Below, piece by piece: positions 31,680 through 42,647 of a DNA stretch of 45,892 bases. Each line of letters starts with the position of its first letter. Positions within the stretch are counted from its first letter, which is position 1. The position numbers were made by a program, and so were the translations under genes. The notes below the pieces were generated by a model. That model did not search any database. It saw only the letters and a program-made list of their open reading frames with translations, and was not told where the DNA came from. Origin of the DNA: Candidatus Altimarinota bacterium. GTDB taxonomy: Bacteria; Patescibacteriota; Gracilibacteria; BD1-5; UBA6164. The stretch covers positions 1 through 45,892 of the forward strand of contig JABWCI010000011.1 in the NCBI GenBank assembly GCA_013368515.1, in the 5' to 3' direction.

Positions 31680-33133
31680 CTAATCCATAATATTATAAAT
31701 GTAGTTAATATAAAATAAATTATTTCAAAAATATATTTGTATTCTCAAAAATCATATTTTATAACGGCATATTTATATTCTCATAAAGTATTTACCACTA
31801 ATATATCCCATTTTAATAGTATCCATGCAAAGTATCATATTATTATCGAAAAGATATAATTTAAATCATAAATAATTATAGACAAAAATCAAAATAACAT
31901 TGCCAACGGTATTGTCCACATTACAAGTATATTGCTTATAGGTGCTATAATTGATAGTTGTCAAAAATTGAAAATCATTATAGGTAGAGTAAATGTCATA
32001 GCTGCAAATGTCAAACTTATAGCATTTCTTATTTCAAATATATTTGGTATAAAGTTAAAAAGCTTTTCAAAAAATTTTTGAGAATATATTATTCATAAGA
32101 CAGCCAAAAAACTCAAGTGTAGAGAAACATCAAAATTTATACTAAGAGGAGAAAAGCTTACCATAATTATTAAAGTAAGTATAAGTACGGACAATATATC
32201 TCACTTCCTTCAAGAATTTATAACTAAATAACCAATAATTCACATTATAGCTGCTCTTATAACAGGTGCGCTATATCATACTAGTATAGTAAAAAATATT
32301 ATTGATAATGTCATTATTACTACTTTTAAATATCATGGCAGGTATTTTACCATTAATCATATAAATATCACAATAATTGTTATATTGAACCCAGATACTG
32401 CAATTATATGTGTAAGTCATGAGTTATTAAAATTATCACTTAGATCTTTTGGTATATTTTCTCTTGCTCAAAGTAGTATTCATGATAAAAATAAAGATTC
32501 TTCACTTGTGTAAATTATCTTGATTTTTTCTATTAAATTTTTCCTTATACTATTAATCTTTTCTATAATTATATTTTTTTTATTGTGTCATATTATCTCA
32601 TAGTTATAAACTACATTTTTAAAATATACATTTCTGCTTAACATATATTTTTCATAATTAAATCAATTGAAACCTTCAAAAAATAATACTTTAGATTCAT
32701 ATCTTAGAATATCTCAGTTTTTTATTTCATAGTTTCATTGCAATATTGCTTCTAACTTTATTTTTTTCTTTATTTTTTTATCATTTATTTCTAATAGTTT
32801 AGCATTGTATATTTTATTTTTATCACTTTCTTTTGATAAATTTATAATTTCTATTAAGAATTCATTTTTTTCTTTAAAAGTATTAATTAGTTTTATTTTA
32901 TCATTTATAATATTATAATTTATATTTGAAATCATTATTCATATTAAAAATGAAATTATAATTATAGTAAATAAAATACCATATTTTCTTACTTTTATAT
33001 ATAACAATAAAAAAAGCACTACTAAAAAAAGTAGTACTAGGAGAGATGTATTTAATTTTGAAATTATATTGTTTATAAATATTCACAATAAGTAAAATAT
33101 TCATAAAAATATAAAATATATATTTTTAGACAT
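31661..33133 (-). CDS. comEC: ComEC/Rec2-type DNA-uptake channel, membrane part only
   Basis: A 490-residue polytopic protein. Two or three N-terminal membrane helices are followed by an OB-like DUF4131 region (KEKNEFLIEIINLSKES, YESKVLFFEGFNGFNYEKYM), then the Competence domain with FLSGILLGARENIPKDLSDN, GLTHIIAVSGFNITI and APVIRAAIMG. It forms the inner-membrane channel that passes single-stranded DNA into the cytoplasm. The C-terminal metallo-beta-lactamase nuclease domain of long ComEC proteins is absent, so strand degradation must be done by another protein, if at all. It starts 1 nt after the lgt-like gene. Confidence 0.88.
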
Positions 33134-33134
33134 C

Positions 33135-33923
33135 TTAATTTATTATTATATTATTTTTTGAATCTTCTTTGTAAATTCTTTTTAAATTAATAAAAGAAAA
33201 AATTAGTATTCACATTGCACAGATTTGCGATAGATTTAAATAAATAGTTTCTTTAAATATACCATATTTTCAGCTAAAAAATTCTAGTATAAATACTATA
33301 CATGCAAACATAGCAAGTCATAAGTATCATAGTATATTTTTAAATTTTACATACATTGATAATATATATAATCAAGAAAATACTAAGAAAAATGATATTG
33401 AGTATATTATTGGTAGAGGAAAAACAGGAACTTTGAATGGAACTGGAGTAAAAGGGTGATTGTACATTATTTCTATTCAATATATAGTCTCTTTTCAATA
33501 AACCTGTCATCATAAAAGTGCTCATATGAATCAAATAGGTAAAACAAAAAGAAATGATAGAACTATTCAATTTATAAAATTGTCTAATTTTTCTTTTCTA
33601 ATTTTTAAAAGAATGAAAAATACTATAAAAAATCAAAATATTGCTCACATTAGAGAAAAGTTATAGTCATTCATTATAAAAAATTCAATAGGATTTTCTA
33701 TATGTTTCAAGTCATTCCATCTAGAAATTACATAGAATAATCTAGAAAAGAAAAATACAGATAAAAAATACCATAAAATATTTTTTTTGAAAATCAAAAA
33801 ATCAAAATTGAATCTAATAGATAATTTCTTTAACATCCAAACAAATAAGAAAAAACAAATAGTAATAGTTAATCAGAAAGTATATATTAATATTCAATTA
33901 AAAGTTTCTATAAATGGGTACAC
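33135..33923 (-). CDS. Probable prolipoprotein diacylglyceryl transferase (Lgt-like)
   Basis: A 262-residue membrane protein with about seven hydrophobic segments. The order of blocks follows Lgt: an early YPFIETFNGILIYTFGLTI segment, a central IGALLGGQVYGKETIYGIEI next to a membrane face, HPFTPVPFKVPVFPLPIIY, and FILEFFSGKYGIF before a last helix (compare FxxEFxRGD in Lgt). The usual Arg-Xaa-Gly-Asn signature is not intact, so it is a divergent member or only a relative. Lgt attaches diacylglycerol to lipoprotein cysteines. The start is GTG at 33923, since no in-frame ATG precedes it. Confidence 0.55.
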
Positions 33924-33973
33924 TTTTATATAGTTTATTTATAAAATATGACTCATTTTATATCTAAAACGAA

Positions 33974-34008
33974 AAAATGCAAAGATTTTTTTTCTTTGTA
34001 TTTTTTCT
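33974..34008 (-). terminator. Intrinsic terminator of ndk
   Basis: A TACAAAGA/TCTTTGCA-type stem with A-rich loop followed by TTTTTT on the minus strand, five bases after the ndk stop at 34014. It ends the rny-ndk unit and separates it from the lgt-like gene. Confidence 0.6.
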
Positions 34009-34013
34009 ATTAT

Positions 34014-34418
34014 TTAAAAGTGTATTTCATGTTCTCTTTTTGATTCTTCTACTGAATCAGATGCATGAATCATGTTATATAGTTTAGAGTTATTTCATAT
34101 ATATTTTTCTCTCATAGACAAGGCAAGTTTTCTAACTTCAACAATTGAATTTTCTCAACTTATTGATAATATATCTACAACTTCAGATGTAATATAATCA
34201 ATAACTAAAGGAAATAAAGGATGTAGCCTCTTTTCTTCATAATGAGTTTCTGCTACTTCTTTATCTAAAAGTACTTGTTTCTTTTTTTCTATTGTGAATC
34301 ACTTCATTTTCAATGCTCTATCAAATATTTTTTTAAAATATTCTCTTGATATAACGGTTTTTTTTCAAAATTCTACATCTGGAATAGATGGTTTTATTAT
34401 AACTAGTGTTTTTTCCAT
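34014..34418 (-). CDS. ndk: Nucleoside diphosphate kinase
   Basis: A 134-residue enzyme of standard length that transfers the gamma-phosphate of ATP to nucleoside diphosphates. KTLVIIKPSIPD at the N-terminus, HYEEKRLHPLFPLVIDYITS in the middle, and NMIHASDSVEESKREHEIHF at the end match the family. The phospho-accepting His lies in IHASDS (HGSDS in most members). The segment around residues 95-115 is a little shorter and differs from the usual PGTIRGD region, where the text reads KLALSMREKYIGNNS. It follows rny by 8 nt. Confidence 0.88.
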
Positions 34419-34426
34419 TTATTAAA

Positions 34427-35908
34427 TTATTTAGCAACCTCAATAACTCTCATCTCTCTGATTAAGTTAACTTTTACTTCTCAAGGATAAGATAATTTTT
34501 CTTGTATATTATCAGCTATTTCACGAGCAAGTGATTGAGCATCCATATCTGATACTGTATTTGCATCTACAAATACTCTTATTTCTCTACCAGCTGATAG
34601 TGCATATGCTTTATTTACTCATGAAAAGCTTGTAACTAATGCTTCCATTTCTTGTACTCTCTTTAAATAGTCCTCAATTACTTCTCTTCTTGCTCAAGGT
34701 CTAACAGAGCTTATAGCATCAGCAACTTGTACTATAGCAGCTTCTAAACTAATACTAAATTGTTCTCAATGATGATTTTCAATCATATCAACTACTTTTT
34801 CATTTAGTTTATATTTTCTACCAAGAATTCAACCAATTTCAGGATGAGTTCATTCATATTCTTGATCTAAAGCTTTCCCTATATCATGTAGTAATCAACC
34901 TGTTTTACAAAGCATAGGATCAGCTCATAATTCAATAGCTAAAGATTCAGCAATTAAAGCTACTTCTTTAGAGTGTTTTATAATGTTTTGACCATAACTA
35001 GTTCTAAATCTAAGTTTTCATATAACAGGAATAATTTCATCAGGCATATTTGTAATACCTAATTCATCAAGAACTTTATTTCACAATTCCTTTAGTAATA
35101 TATCTGCTTCTTCTTCAGTTTTTGCTACTACTTCTTCAATTCTAGCAGGTTGTATTCTACCATCTTCTATTAATTTTTCTAAAGATTTTTTTGCTATATA
35201 TCTTCTGTATAAATCAAATGCTGATATAAATACACTATCAGGTGTATCATCAATAATCAATGCAACTCAAGCAGCTCTTTCAAAAGTAGTTATGTTTCTA
35301 CCTTCTTTACCAATAAGTTTACCTTTAATGTCATCACTAGGTATAGGTATAATAGTTGTTGTAACTTCACTTGTTACATCTCAAGCATATTGTTGAATAG
35401 ATTTTAATATTATATCACGAGATATTTCTTTTTTATTATCTTCTATTTTTTTCTTGTGTTTTATTATGAGATTTTTTCCATCTTGTTCATATTTTTCTTC
35501 TATTTTTTTCAAAAATAGTTCACGAGCCTCATCCTCACTCAATTTAGCTAGCTCTGCTAACTTTCATTCTAATTCTATTTTTATATCCTCAATTTTTTCC
35601 TCTTTTTCTCTTAAACTATCTTCTTTTTGAGCTATTTTTTCTTGTTTTTCTTCAAGTAGCTCTAATTTATTTTCTATTTTCTCTTCTTTTTCAAGAATTC
35701 TCTCTTCAATTTTTTCAGCTTTTGATATTATATCATTACTTTCTTTTTTAGAATCTTCTATCATTTTAAAAGCCTTATCTTGAGCATCTTTTATTATTAT
35801 AGATGCTTTATCTTGAGCTTTGTTGCTTTTTCTGTTTTCCCAAACAAAAAATAAAACAACGCTCAATGCCATTCAAAAAATGGCAGAAATTATTATTTCT
35901 AATTGCAT
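34427..35908 (-). CDS. rny: Ribonuclease Y
   Basis: A 493-residue membrane-bound endoribonuclease that initiates mRNA decay. In order: an N-terminal transmembrane helix (residues 2-24, [18 protein letters not shown]), a long coiled coil rich in Glu and Lys (about 30-180), a KH domain with [17 protein letters not shown], and the HD domain with [17 protein letters not shown], the metal-binding His-Asp pair. EGTHPEIGG and HHGEQFS complete the site. The start ATG at 35908 gives the expected membrane anchor, which the standard code would miss because of an early UGA. Confidence 0.95.
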
Positions 35909-36172
35909 TATTTAAAAGTTATATTTATAAAATATAAATATCTTTTATTTTAATAAATAGCAAAAATTTTACGACAAAAATTTACTATATAAAAATATAG
36001 TAAACAGATTAATTTAAAGTAAATTTTTGATATTTATTGAAAAATATTATTAATAATTTTTTATTAATTTTTTTGATATTTAATGGAAACTTTATTAAAA
36101 ATTGATTTTAATTTAGTTGCTTAAAAAATTACTTAAGCATAATCATTGTACATATTTTTTAAATAATGCAAT

Positions 36173-36206
36173 AAAAAAACTATACTTAAAAAGTATAGTT
36201 TTTTTA
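36173..36206 (-). terminator. Intrinsic terminator of fusA
   Basis: AAACTATACTT-AAA-AAGTATAGTTT with extended A and T arms, next to the fusA stop codon at 36207. Confidence 0.85.
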
Positions 36207-38351
36207 TTATTCATCATCAGATAATTTAAATCATCTTTCTTCTCTAATTTTAGTTGCAACATTTGTAGGAACTTCTTCATAGTGATCAAATTCCATAGAG
36301 TAAGTTGCTCTACCTTGAGAAGCTGATCTTAGATCAGTCATGTAACCAAACATTTCAGATAATGGAACAAAAGCAGTAATTATTTTTGCCATACCTCTGT
36401 TTCCCATTTCTTCAATTCTACCTCTTTTACTGTTTAATTGTCCGATAACATCTCCCATGTATTCTTCAGGAGTATTAACTTCAACTTTCATGATTGGTTC
36501 AAGTAAAGTTGCTTGAGCTCTTTTACAAGCTTCTCTAAATGCTTTACTAGCAGCTAATTTAAATGATAATTCAGAAGAGTCAACATCATGGTAAGAACCA
36601 AACGTTAAACTAGCTTTTATGTCTACCATTGGGTAACCAGCAATGAAACCTCTATTATAAGCTTCATTTAAACCTTTTTGTACTCAAGGAATATATTCTT
36701 TAGGGATAGTTCAACCAACAACTTTATTTAAAAATTTATTAGTAGGTTTTTCTTTTAATCAAGCTTTAATATCATCTTCATCCATTTCTCTATATGGTTC
36801 AAATGTAATAACAACATGACCATATTGACCTCTACCTCAAGTTTGTTTACTATATTTATGTTCAACATCTCTAGCCTCCATTTTAATAGTTTCTCTATAA
36901 GATACTTGTGGAGCACCTACATTACATTCAACTTTAAATTCTCTTCTCATTCTATCAACAATGATATCTAAGTGTAATTCACCCATACCAGAAATGATTG
37001 TTTGAGAAGTTTCTTCATCAGTTTTAACTCTGAAAGATGGATCTTCTTCAGCTAATTTATTTAAAGCCATACCCATTTTTTCTTGATCAGCTTTTGATTT
37101 TGGTTCAACTGAAATTGAGATAACTGGTTCTGGGAATTCAATAGATTCAACTAAGAATTTATCATTTACGTCACAAAGAGTGTCTCAAGTTTTAGTATCT
37201 TTTAATCAAACAATTGCACCAATATTTCAAGCAGTAATTTCTTCAATTTCAACTCTATTATTAGCATGCATTTGAAGTAGTCTTCAAATTCTTTCTTTAT
37301 TACCAGTAGTTGCATTATAAACATATGAACCTGATTTTAAAGTACCAGCATATACTCTAGTAAATACTAACTTACCTACAAATGGATCAGTCATTATTTT
37401 AAATGCAATAGCAGCTAAAGATGAATCATCAGCAACATTAATTTGTTTAAATACTTCTCAGCTGTCTACATCTTTACAATCTATTTTTGCTTCATTGATA
37501 TCAACTGGACTTGGTAAGAATTCAACAGCAGCATCAATAACCATTTGTACTCAAATATTTTGTAGAGCAGACCCACAAACTACAGGATATAATTTATTAT
37601 TAATAACAGCTTTTCTTAAACCACTTTTTAATTCTTCAACACTTAATTCTCAAACTTCAAAATATTTTTCCATTAATGCATCATCTTGAGAAGCGATTTT
37701 TTCAACCATTTCTTCTCTTAATTCATTACATCTTTCAATAACTGAAGCAGGAATTTCAATTTCAGTAATTTTTTCTCATGAATTTCATTCAAAATGAAAA
37801 GCTTTCATTTTTATTAGATCAACAATACCTTCAAAAGTTTCAGCTTGTCCAATAGGATATTGAATAGCAACAACTTTATCACCTGCTAATCTTTGTTTGA
37901 TTGTTCTAACTGACATTTCAAAATCTCAACCCATTTTATCCATTTTGTTTACAAATGCGATTCTTGGAACATTGTATTTATCAGCTTGTTTCCATACAGT
38001 TTCTGATTGAGGTTCAACTCATTGAGAACCATCAAATACAGCAACTCAACCATCAAGAACTCTAAGAGATCTTTCTACTTCAATTGTAAAGTCAACGTGA
38101 CCTGGAGTATCGATAATGTTTATTTGGTGTTCTTTCCAGAATGTAGTAGTTGCAGCAGAAGTAATAGTAATACCTCTTTCTTTTTCTTGTTCCATCCAGT
38201 CCATTGTACCTTCACCATTGTGAGTTTCCCCGACTTTATGTATTTTACCAGTATAATATAGGATTCTTTCCGTACAAGTAGTTTTACCTGCATCTATATG
38301 GGCAATAATACCTATATTTCTAATCTTATTTAAAGGAGTAGCTTTACTCAT
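36207..38351 (-). CDS. fusA: Translation elongation factor G
   Basis: A 714-residue GTPase of normal length that drives ribosome translocation. G1 [10 protein letters not shown]2 RGITI, G3 DTPGHVDF, G4 NKMDK and G5 GSA are all visible in the first 270 residues, followed by domains II-V (for example [16 protein letters not shown] and [10 protein letters not shown]). The start [20 protein letters not shown] fits the usual EF-G N-terminus, so an in-frame upstream ATG at 38465 is not used here. Glycine codons are mixed GGT, GGA and TGA, with fewer TGA than in less expressed genes. A promoter and hairpin leader precede it. Confidence 0.97.
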
Positions 38352-38482
38352 TATAAAAATATTAAAATTTAAAAATAAATATGAAACGCAAATATAATCC
38401 ATTAATAAATTATCTAAAATTTTATTAATGGACATTTTCTTGTTTTGTGCCGGGATTTTACTCAATACTTGTTAGAAGTCAA
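38352..38482 (-). promoter_or_regulatory. fusA promoter and leader hairpin
   Basis: Minus-strand -35 TTGACT (38477-38482) and -10 TAAAAT (38455-38460) with a 16-nt spacer predict a start near 38448 and a leader of about 97 nt. In the leader, CCATTAATAAA and TTTATTAATGG form an 11-bp hairpin with a short loop at about 38396-38432. The leader may tune fusA translation. Confidence 0.5.
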
Positions 38483-38510
38483 ATTTTATTTAACTAGTTT
38501 TGTTATAAAA

Positions 38511-39176
38511 TTAAACCTCTTCTATTTTTAATTTTTTTATTGATTTTAGTACTTCATTTACTATAAAATCTGCTATAGATAAAGCTTGTTTTTTACTTAT
38601 ATTTATATTTAATCATTTAAGAAAAAATCAAAGTATGTTTGATATATATGAAAATATTATACTTTCGTCTTTTTCTAATAGTTCTATTATTTTTATTGTC
38701 TGAATATTTGAATAGTCTATAATTACACTATCTATGATGTCTTCTATCCAATAGTTTATTCTATTTTTTATTTCTAGATCTATATTATTGCTATCAAAAT
38801 CTATAATTTCTTTTCTAGAATAATTAAAATTTATAAGAGGTTTTGTATTGTTTTCTCTTATTTTATTTGATATTTCTGTATTTATGAGTGATAATATTCA
38901 TAAAGTAAAGTTTGAAGTATAACCATCTTCCATAACTTTAAATAATTCATTTAATATGAAGTCATACTTTTTATCAACGATTATTTTCACCAAAAATCAA
39001 GCCAATAAAAAATCATATTTTTTGGCTTTTTGTTCATCTTGTTTTGTTCTTTTTACTCAAGCAGCAGACTTTTTCGAGGATTCTTTTGTTTTTTCGCTAA
39101 CCTCGTTAACAGCTTCACTTGATTTTCAAACTCATTCAGATGATTCAATATCTGGACTAAAATCGTCTAAACCCAT
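38511..39176 (-). CDS. Hypothetical soluble protein
   Basis: A 221-residue protein. An acidic, Ser-rich N-terminus (MGLDDFSPDIESSEGVGKSS) and a basic patch (KKSAAGVKRTKQDEQKAKKY) precede a helical domain of about 160 residues with Ile-rich amphipathic helices and no transmembrane segment that is certain. No family is recognised. It is a separate unit upstream of fusA and begins just after the 114-bp palindrome. Confidence 0.6.
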
Positions 39177-39202
39177 AATTTTTTAAAATTTATTATAGTA
39201 AT

Positions 39203-39316
39203 AATATTATAGTTTTCCTAAATTTCTTCCACAAACTCAAAAACTCGACCAATTTATAATAAATTGGGACTCAAACAGTTTTCGTTTGTTTCAGAAAAAT
39301 AGGAAACTATAATATT
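39203..39316. repeat. Structured 114-bp palindromic element
   Basis: Outer arms AATATTATAGTTTTCCTA (39203-39220) and TAGGAAACTATAATATT (39300-39316) are complementary with one unpaired A. Inside are further matches: ACAAACT/AGTTTGT-type and AAAACT/AGTTTT-type pairs and a central CCAATTTAT-AATAAATTGG stem. The whole can fold into one long imperfect hairpin. It lies between prmC and the gene at 39176. A non-coding RNA, a leader element or a small MITE-like relic would all fit, and I see no clear target-site duplication. Confidence 0.5.
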
Positions 39317-39346
39317 TTGAGTTATTAATATTTTATCATAAATATC

Positions 39347-40189
39347 TTAAAATACAATTTTTATACATCTATTTATTCAAAAATTATCTTTAAAATATTC
39401 ATGTTTTAAATTATGTTTTTTAAAATAATTTTTAGTATAATCATATTGATCAAATCAAATCTCAATAAATAATATTATATTTTCAAAGTTATTATCATTT
39501 TTTAGTGATAAAATTTGATTTATAAGATTTTCGTATAATTCAAAACCTGTTTTTTCTCATCAAAATAGAGCTATACTTGGTTCAAAAGCAATAGTTTCTT
39601 TTGACATATTTTCAAAGTCATCATTTTTTATATAAGGTAGATTTGCAGTTATTATTAAGTTTTTATTCTTTATTTTTTTGTTTAATAACTTTTCAAGCAA
39701 GTTGGAATTTAATTGTTTGATCTTACTTTCTAAATTGTGTTTTATGATATTTTTTTTACTTACATTTAGTGCTTTTCTCGATATATCAATTACTATTACA
39801 TTTTCTAAATTTGTATTTTTTGCTATACTAATCGGTATACAACTACTTCATGTGCCAACATCAATCAATAATATATCATTATATTTATTTATCTCTTTTA
39901 TAGTTTTTTTCACAAGTACTTCCGTATCATTTCTAGGAATAAGAACTCTTTTATCTACATAAAACTCTAAAGAATAAAATAGTGATTTATTTGTTATATA
40001 TTCTATTGGCTCACTTTTTTGTAATCTTCTAATTTTTTTTTCTATTAAATTAATTTTGCTATCTTCTATTTCATCTATTAAAAATAAACCACTTTTTGAT
40101 ATATTCAATTCGTTTTGAATTATATCATTTAAGTGGCTTAATTTTGTTCATAAAGAAGAATATTTTTTTATTAATTCTATTTTTTTCAT
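39347..40189 (-). CDS. prmC: Release factor glutamine methyltransferase
   Basis: A 280-residue SAM-dependent enzyme that methylates the GGQ glutamine of release factors. The N-terminal helical domain has SGLFLIDEIED, then PIEYITNKSLFYSLEF, VLIPRNDTEVLV, motif I LLIDVGTGSSCIPIS, and the catalytic TANLPYI (NPPY in most homologues). In an organism that reads UGA as Gly, only RF1 should be needed, so RF1 is its likely sole substrate (inference). It is the last gene of the long operon that starts at 44409, 7 nt after the permease gene. Confidence 0.9.
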
Positions 40190-40196
40190 AAATTTA

Positions 40197-40958
40197 TTAG
40201 TTTTCGAATTTTTTTCTAGAAAATATTAAGACTGTAAAAAATGTAATTATTGTAAAATATAATATTGAATAAAATGTATTTAATACAAAAAATGAATTAG
40301 TAAAATTAAAATAATTTCATATAACATCTTTAGTATTTAATGCTCAAAAAGGAGGAAATAATAATTGAATTATTTTTACAAAATTTATTACTATATAATT
40401 ATCCATTCTATTAACTAAATCTATTATTGTTGAAAAGCTGTGAGATGCAAAGTATACCATTAATGCTGTAGCTATTGTTATCATATTTGACATGAAACTA
40501 GACAAGAAAAAAACGATTGCCAGAGTTATTTCAAGTTTTAAAAATATATTTATTATAGACCATATGATTAAGTAGTCTATATTTATGTCTTTTATAAATA
40601 ATACACTTAAAAATAGAATTGATTGAAAAAAAATGATTAAAAATATTGTAAGCGAAAATCATATTATTTTTCAAAGAATAAATTCATATCTTTTTATTGG
40701 TTTACTAAGTATTAAAAATATAGTTTTTCATTCTATTTCTTTAAATAATAATTGACTTCAAACAAATAAAACTCACAGAAGTCAAAATATTTCTATCATA
40801 CCAAGTCAAAAATCAACAATCATTTTTGAATCTTCTCATATAGTTAGCTTTCATAAAACTATAGAGAAAAGTATAAATATTAGTCAAAAAAATACTATCA
40901 TATATAAGTACTTATTTCTTATAATTTCTTTAAATGTGTTTAATGCTATATTTAACAT
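40197..40958 (-). CDS. ABC-2-type transporter permease
   Basis: A 253-residue membrane protein with about six hydrophobic segments. The start MLNIALNTFKEIIRNKYLYM and the segment SQLLFKEIEGKTIFLILSKPIKRYEFILGKI are characteristic of ABC-2 permeases, where the cytoplasmic elbow helix and the E-x(n)-L-S-K-P-I-x-R block contact the ATPase. The substrate is unknown and the partner ATP-binding subunit is not in this window. It starts 4 nt after fmt ends. Confidence 0.75.
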
Positions 40959-40962
40959 ATAT

Positions 40963-41946
40963 TTAATTAAAGTTATGTTCTAAAAAGTCTTTATTTGCAT
41001 TTATAAAATCTTTAATATTTGTTTCTTTTTTTCATTCTATTTTAACTTTTTTCAATGTCAAAACTCATTTTTTACAAATTATTCATATTTCTTTAAGATT
41101 TCATTTAATTTTATTTTCATCTATACTAGTATTTTCTATTTCTATTACATCTCACAATTTAAGCTCATCGTCTATTAGTTCAATATCATAGAAAAAACAA
41201 TCTGTTATATCAAGTTTTTTTCATTTAAAATAAGTATATATTCAAGGCCAAGGAGTATAAGCTCTAAATTTATCATATATATTTTTTGCACTATCTTCTA
41301 AAAAATCTACTTTTCAGTCTTTTTTTTCTATTTTTGAACAATAAGTCGCCATATTATCGTCCTGTTTTTTAGGAGTTATTTTTCAAGAATAAACTTCTAC
41401 CAGAGTATTGTATAGTAATTTTGCTCAAATGTTTTCGAAACTTTTAAATATGCTAATTGTGTTGTCTAATATGTCAATATTAACTTCCTTTATGGCCAAT
41501 ATATCTCACTCATCCATCTTTTCAGACATGTACATTATTGTCAATCATGTCTTTTTGTCTCACATTTTTATTGCTTCTTGAATTGGGCTTGCTCATCTAT
41601 ATTTTGGTAAAATAGACCCATGTATATTTATACATCAATATTTTGGTATTTCTAATATATCTTTTGGTATTATTTTTCAATAAGCAACTACAACTATAAA
41701 ATCTAGATCTAAATTTTTTAATTCATTAAAAAACTCTGTATTATTTTTTAGTTTTTCAGGTTGAATTATATTTAAATTATTTTCTAACGAGTATAGTTTA
41801 ACTGGAGTTGGAGTTATTTCCATTTTTCTTCAAGAAGGTTTATCTTGTTGACTAACAGTTAATAAAACATCAAAATATTTATTTTCTATTATGTCTTTTA
41901 ATATATTTTTTGAAAACTCTCAGGTTCAAAAAAAAGCTATTTTCAT
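40963..41946 (-). CDS. fmt: Methionyl-tRNA formyltransferase
   Basis: A 327-residue enzyme that formylates the initiator Met-tRNA with 10-formyl-THF. MKIAFFGTGEFSKNIL opens the nucleotide-like fold, DFIVVVAYGKIIPKDIL follows, then [22 protein letters not shown] with the catalytic Asn-His region. A C-terminal OB-like domain begins near residue 205 (DNMATYCSKIEKKDG). The length is normal. It lies between the pseudopilin gene (2-nt gap) and the permease gene in one operon. Formyl-methionine initiation therefore operates here. Confidence 0.93.
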
Positions 41947-41948
41947 TT

Positions 41949-42647
41949 TTATTTAGTTATTTTTATATAATTTTCTCTTCATTTACTTTCAAAGTTCAAG
42001 TATATTTCATTTATGTTTAGCAATGTTCACGAATTATAAAATTGTTTTTTTCATCAAATATTTTTTATTTCAATTTCTCATAGATCCAATCATCATATAG
42101 ATTGTGTAATTTTATCTATAAATATTAAATTGTCATTTTTATCAATTTTTATAAGTTCTATATCATTTAACCTATTAATTTTTGTAGTTCAAGAAGAATA
42201 AGATTCAAATTTATAATTATATCAATCATCTATTTTTATATCTATATTGCTTGTTGCTAATGTTAATTGTTTTTCTAGTTTTACATCTTTGTAGTTTTTT
42301 ATTATCCAAGCGTCTCATCATAAATTATTTATATTTAATAATAGTTCTTTATTTATATAATTATATTCTCAATAAACATATTTATCACTATCAAAAATAT
42401 TTTGTTTTACTAAATACGAGTCTTTATAGCTAGATTTAAATATTATACTATAATCATATATTTCATAATTTTTAATCTTTTTATCCAAGTTCTCAATTGT
42501 TAAAATTATTTCAGAAGCTTTTGTCTTTATTTGGCTGTCATCTAAAAAATTAAAAAATCAATTTAAAGAAGATACAGATATAATAGATATTATTGATATA
42601 ACAACTATTAATTCAATCATAGTAAAAGCTATTATATTTTTTTTCAT
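41949..42647 (-). CDS. Type IV pseudopilin-like protein
   Basis: A 232-residue protein with a textbook prepilin leader: a short basic start MKKNIIA, cleavage before Phe8, then FTMIELIVVISIISIISVSS with the conserved Glu at +5 and a hydrophobic helix. The remaining globular part is beta-rich and unlike known pilins. It would be exported and processed by a prepilin peptidase (not in this window) and assembled by the PilB/PilC machine at 2.4-7 kb. The gene is separate from that operon. Its start overlaps the upstream WecA/MraY-like gene by 16 nt. Confidence 0.85.

Noticed and set aside
38352-38465. EF-G start at the upstream in-frame ATG (38465)
   Set aside because: The extension is not part of EF-G and overlaps the predicted promoter and hairpin.
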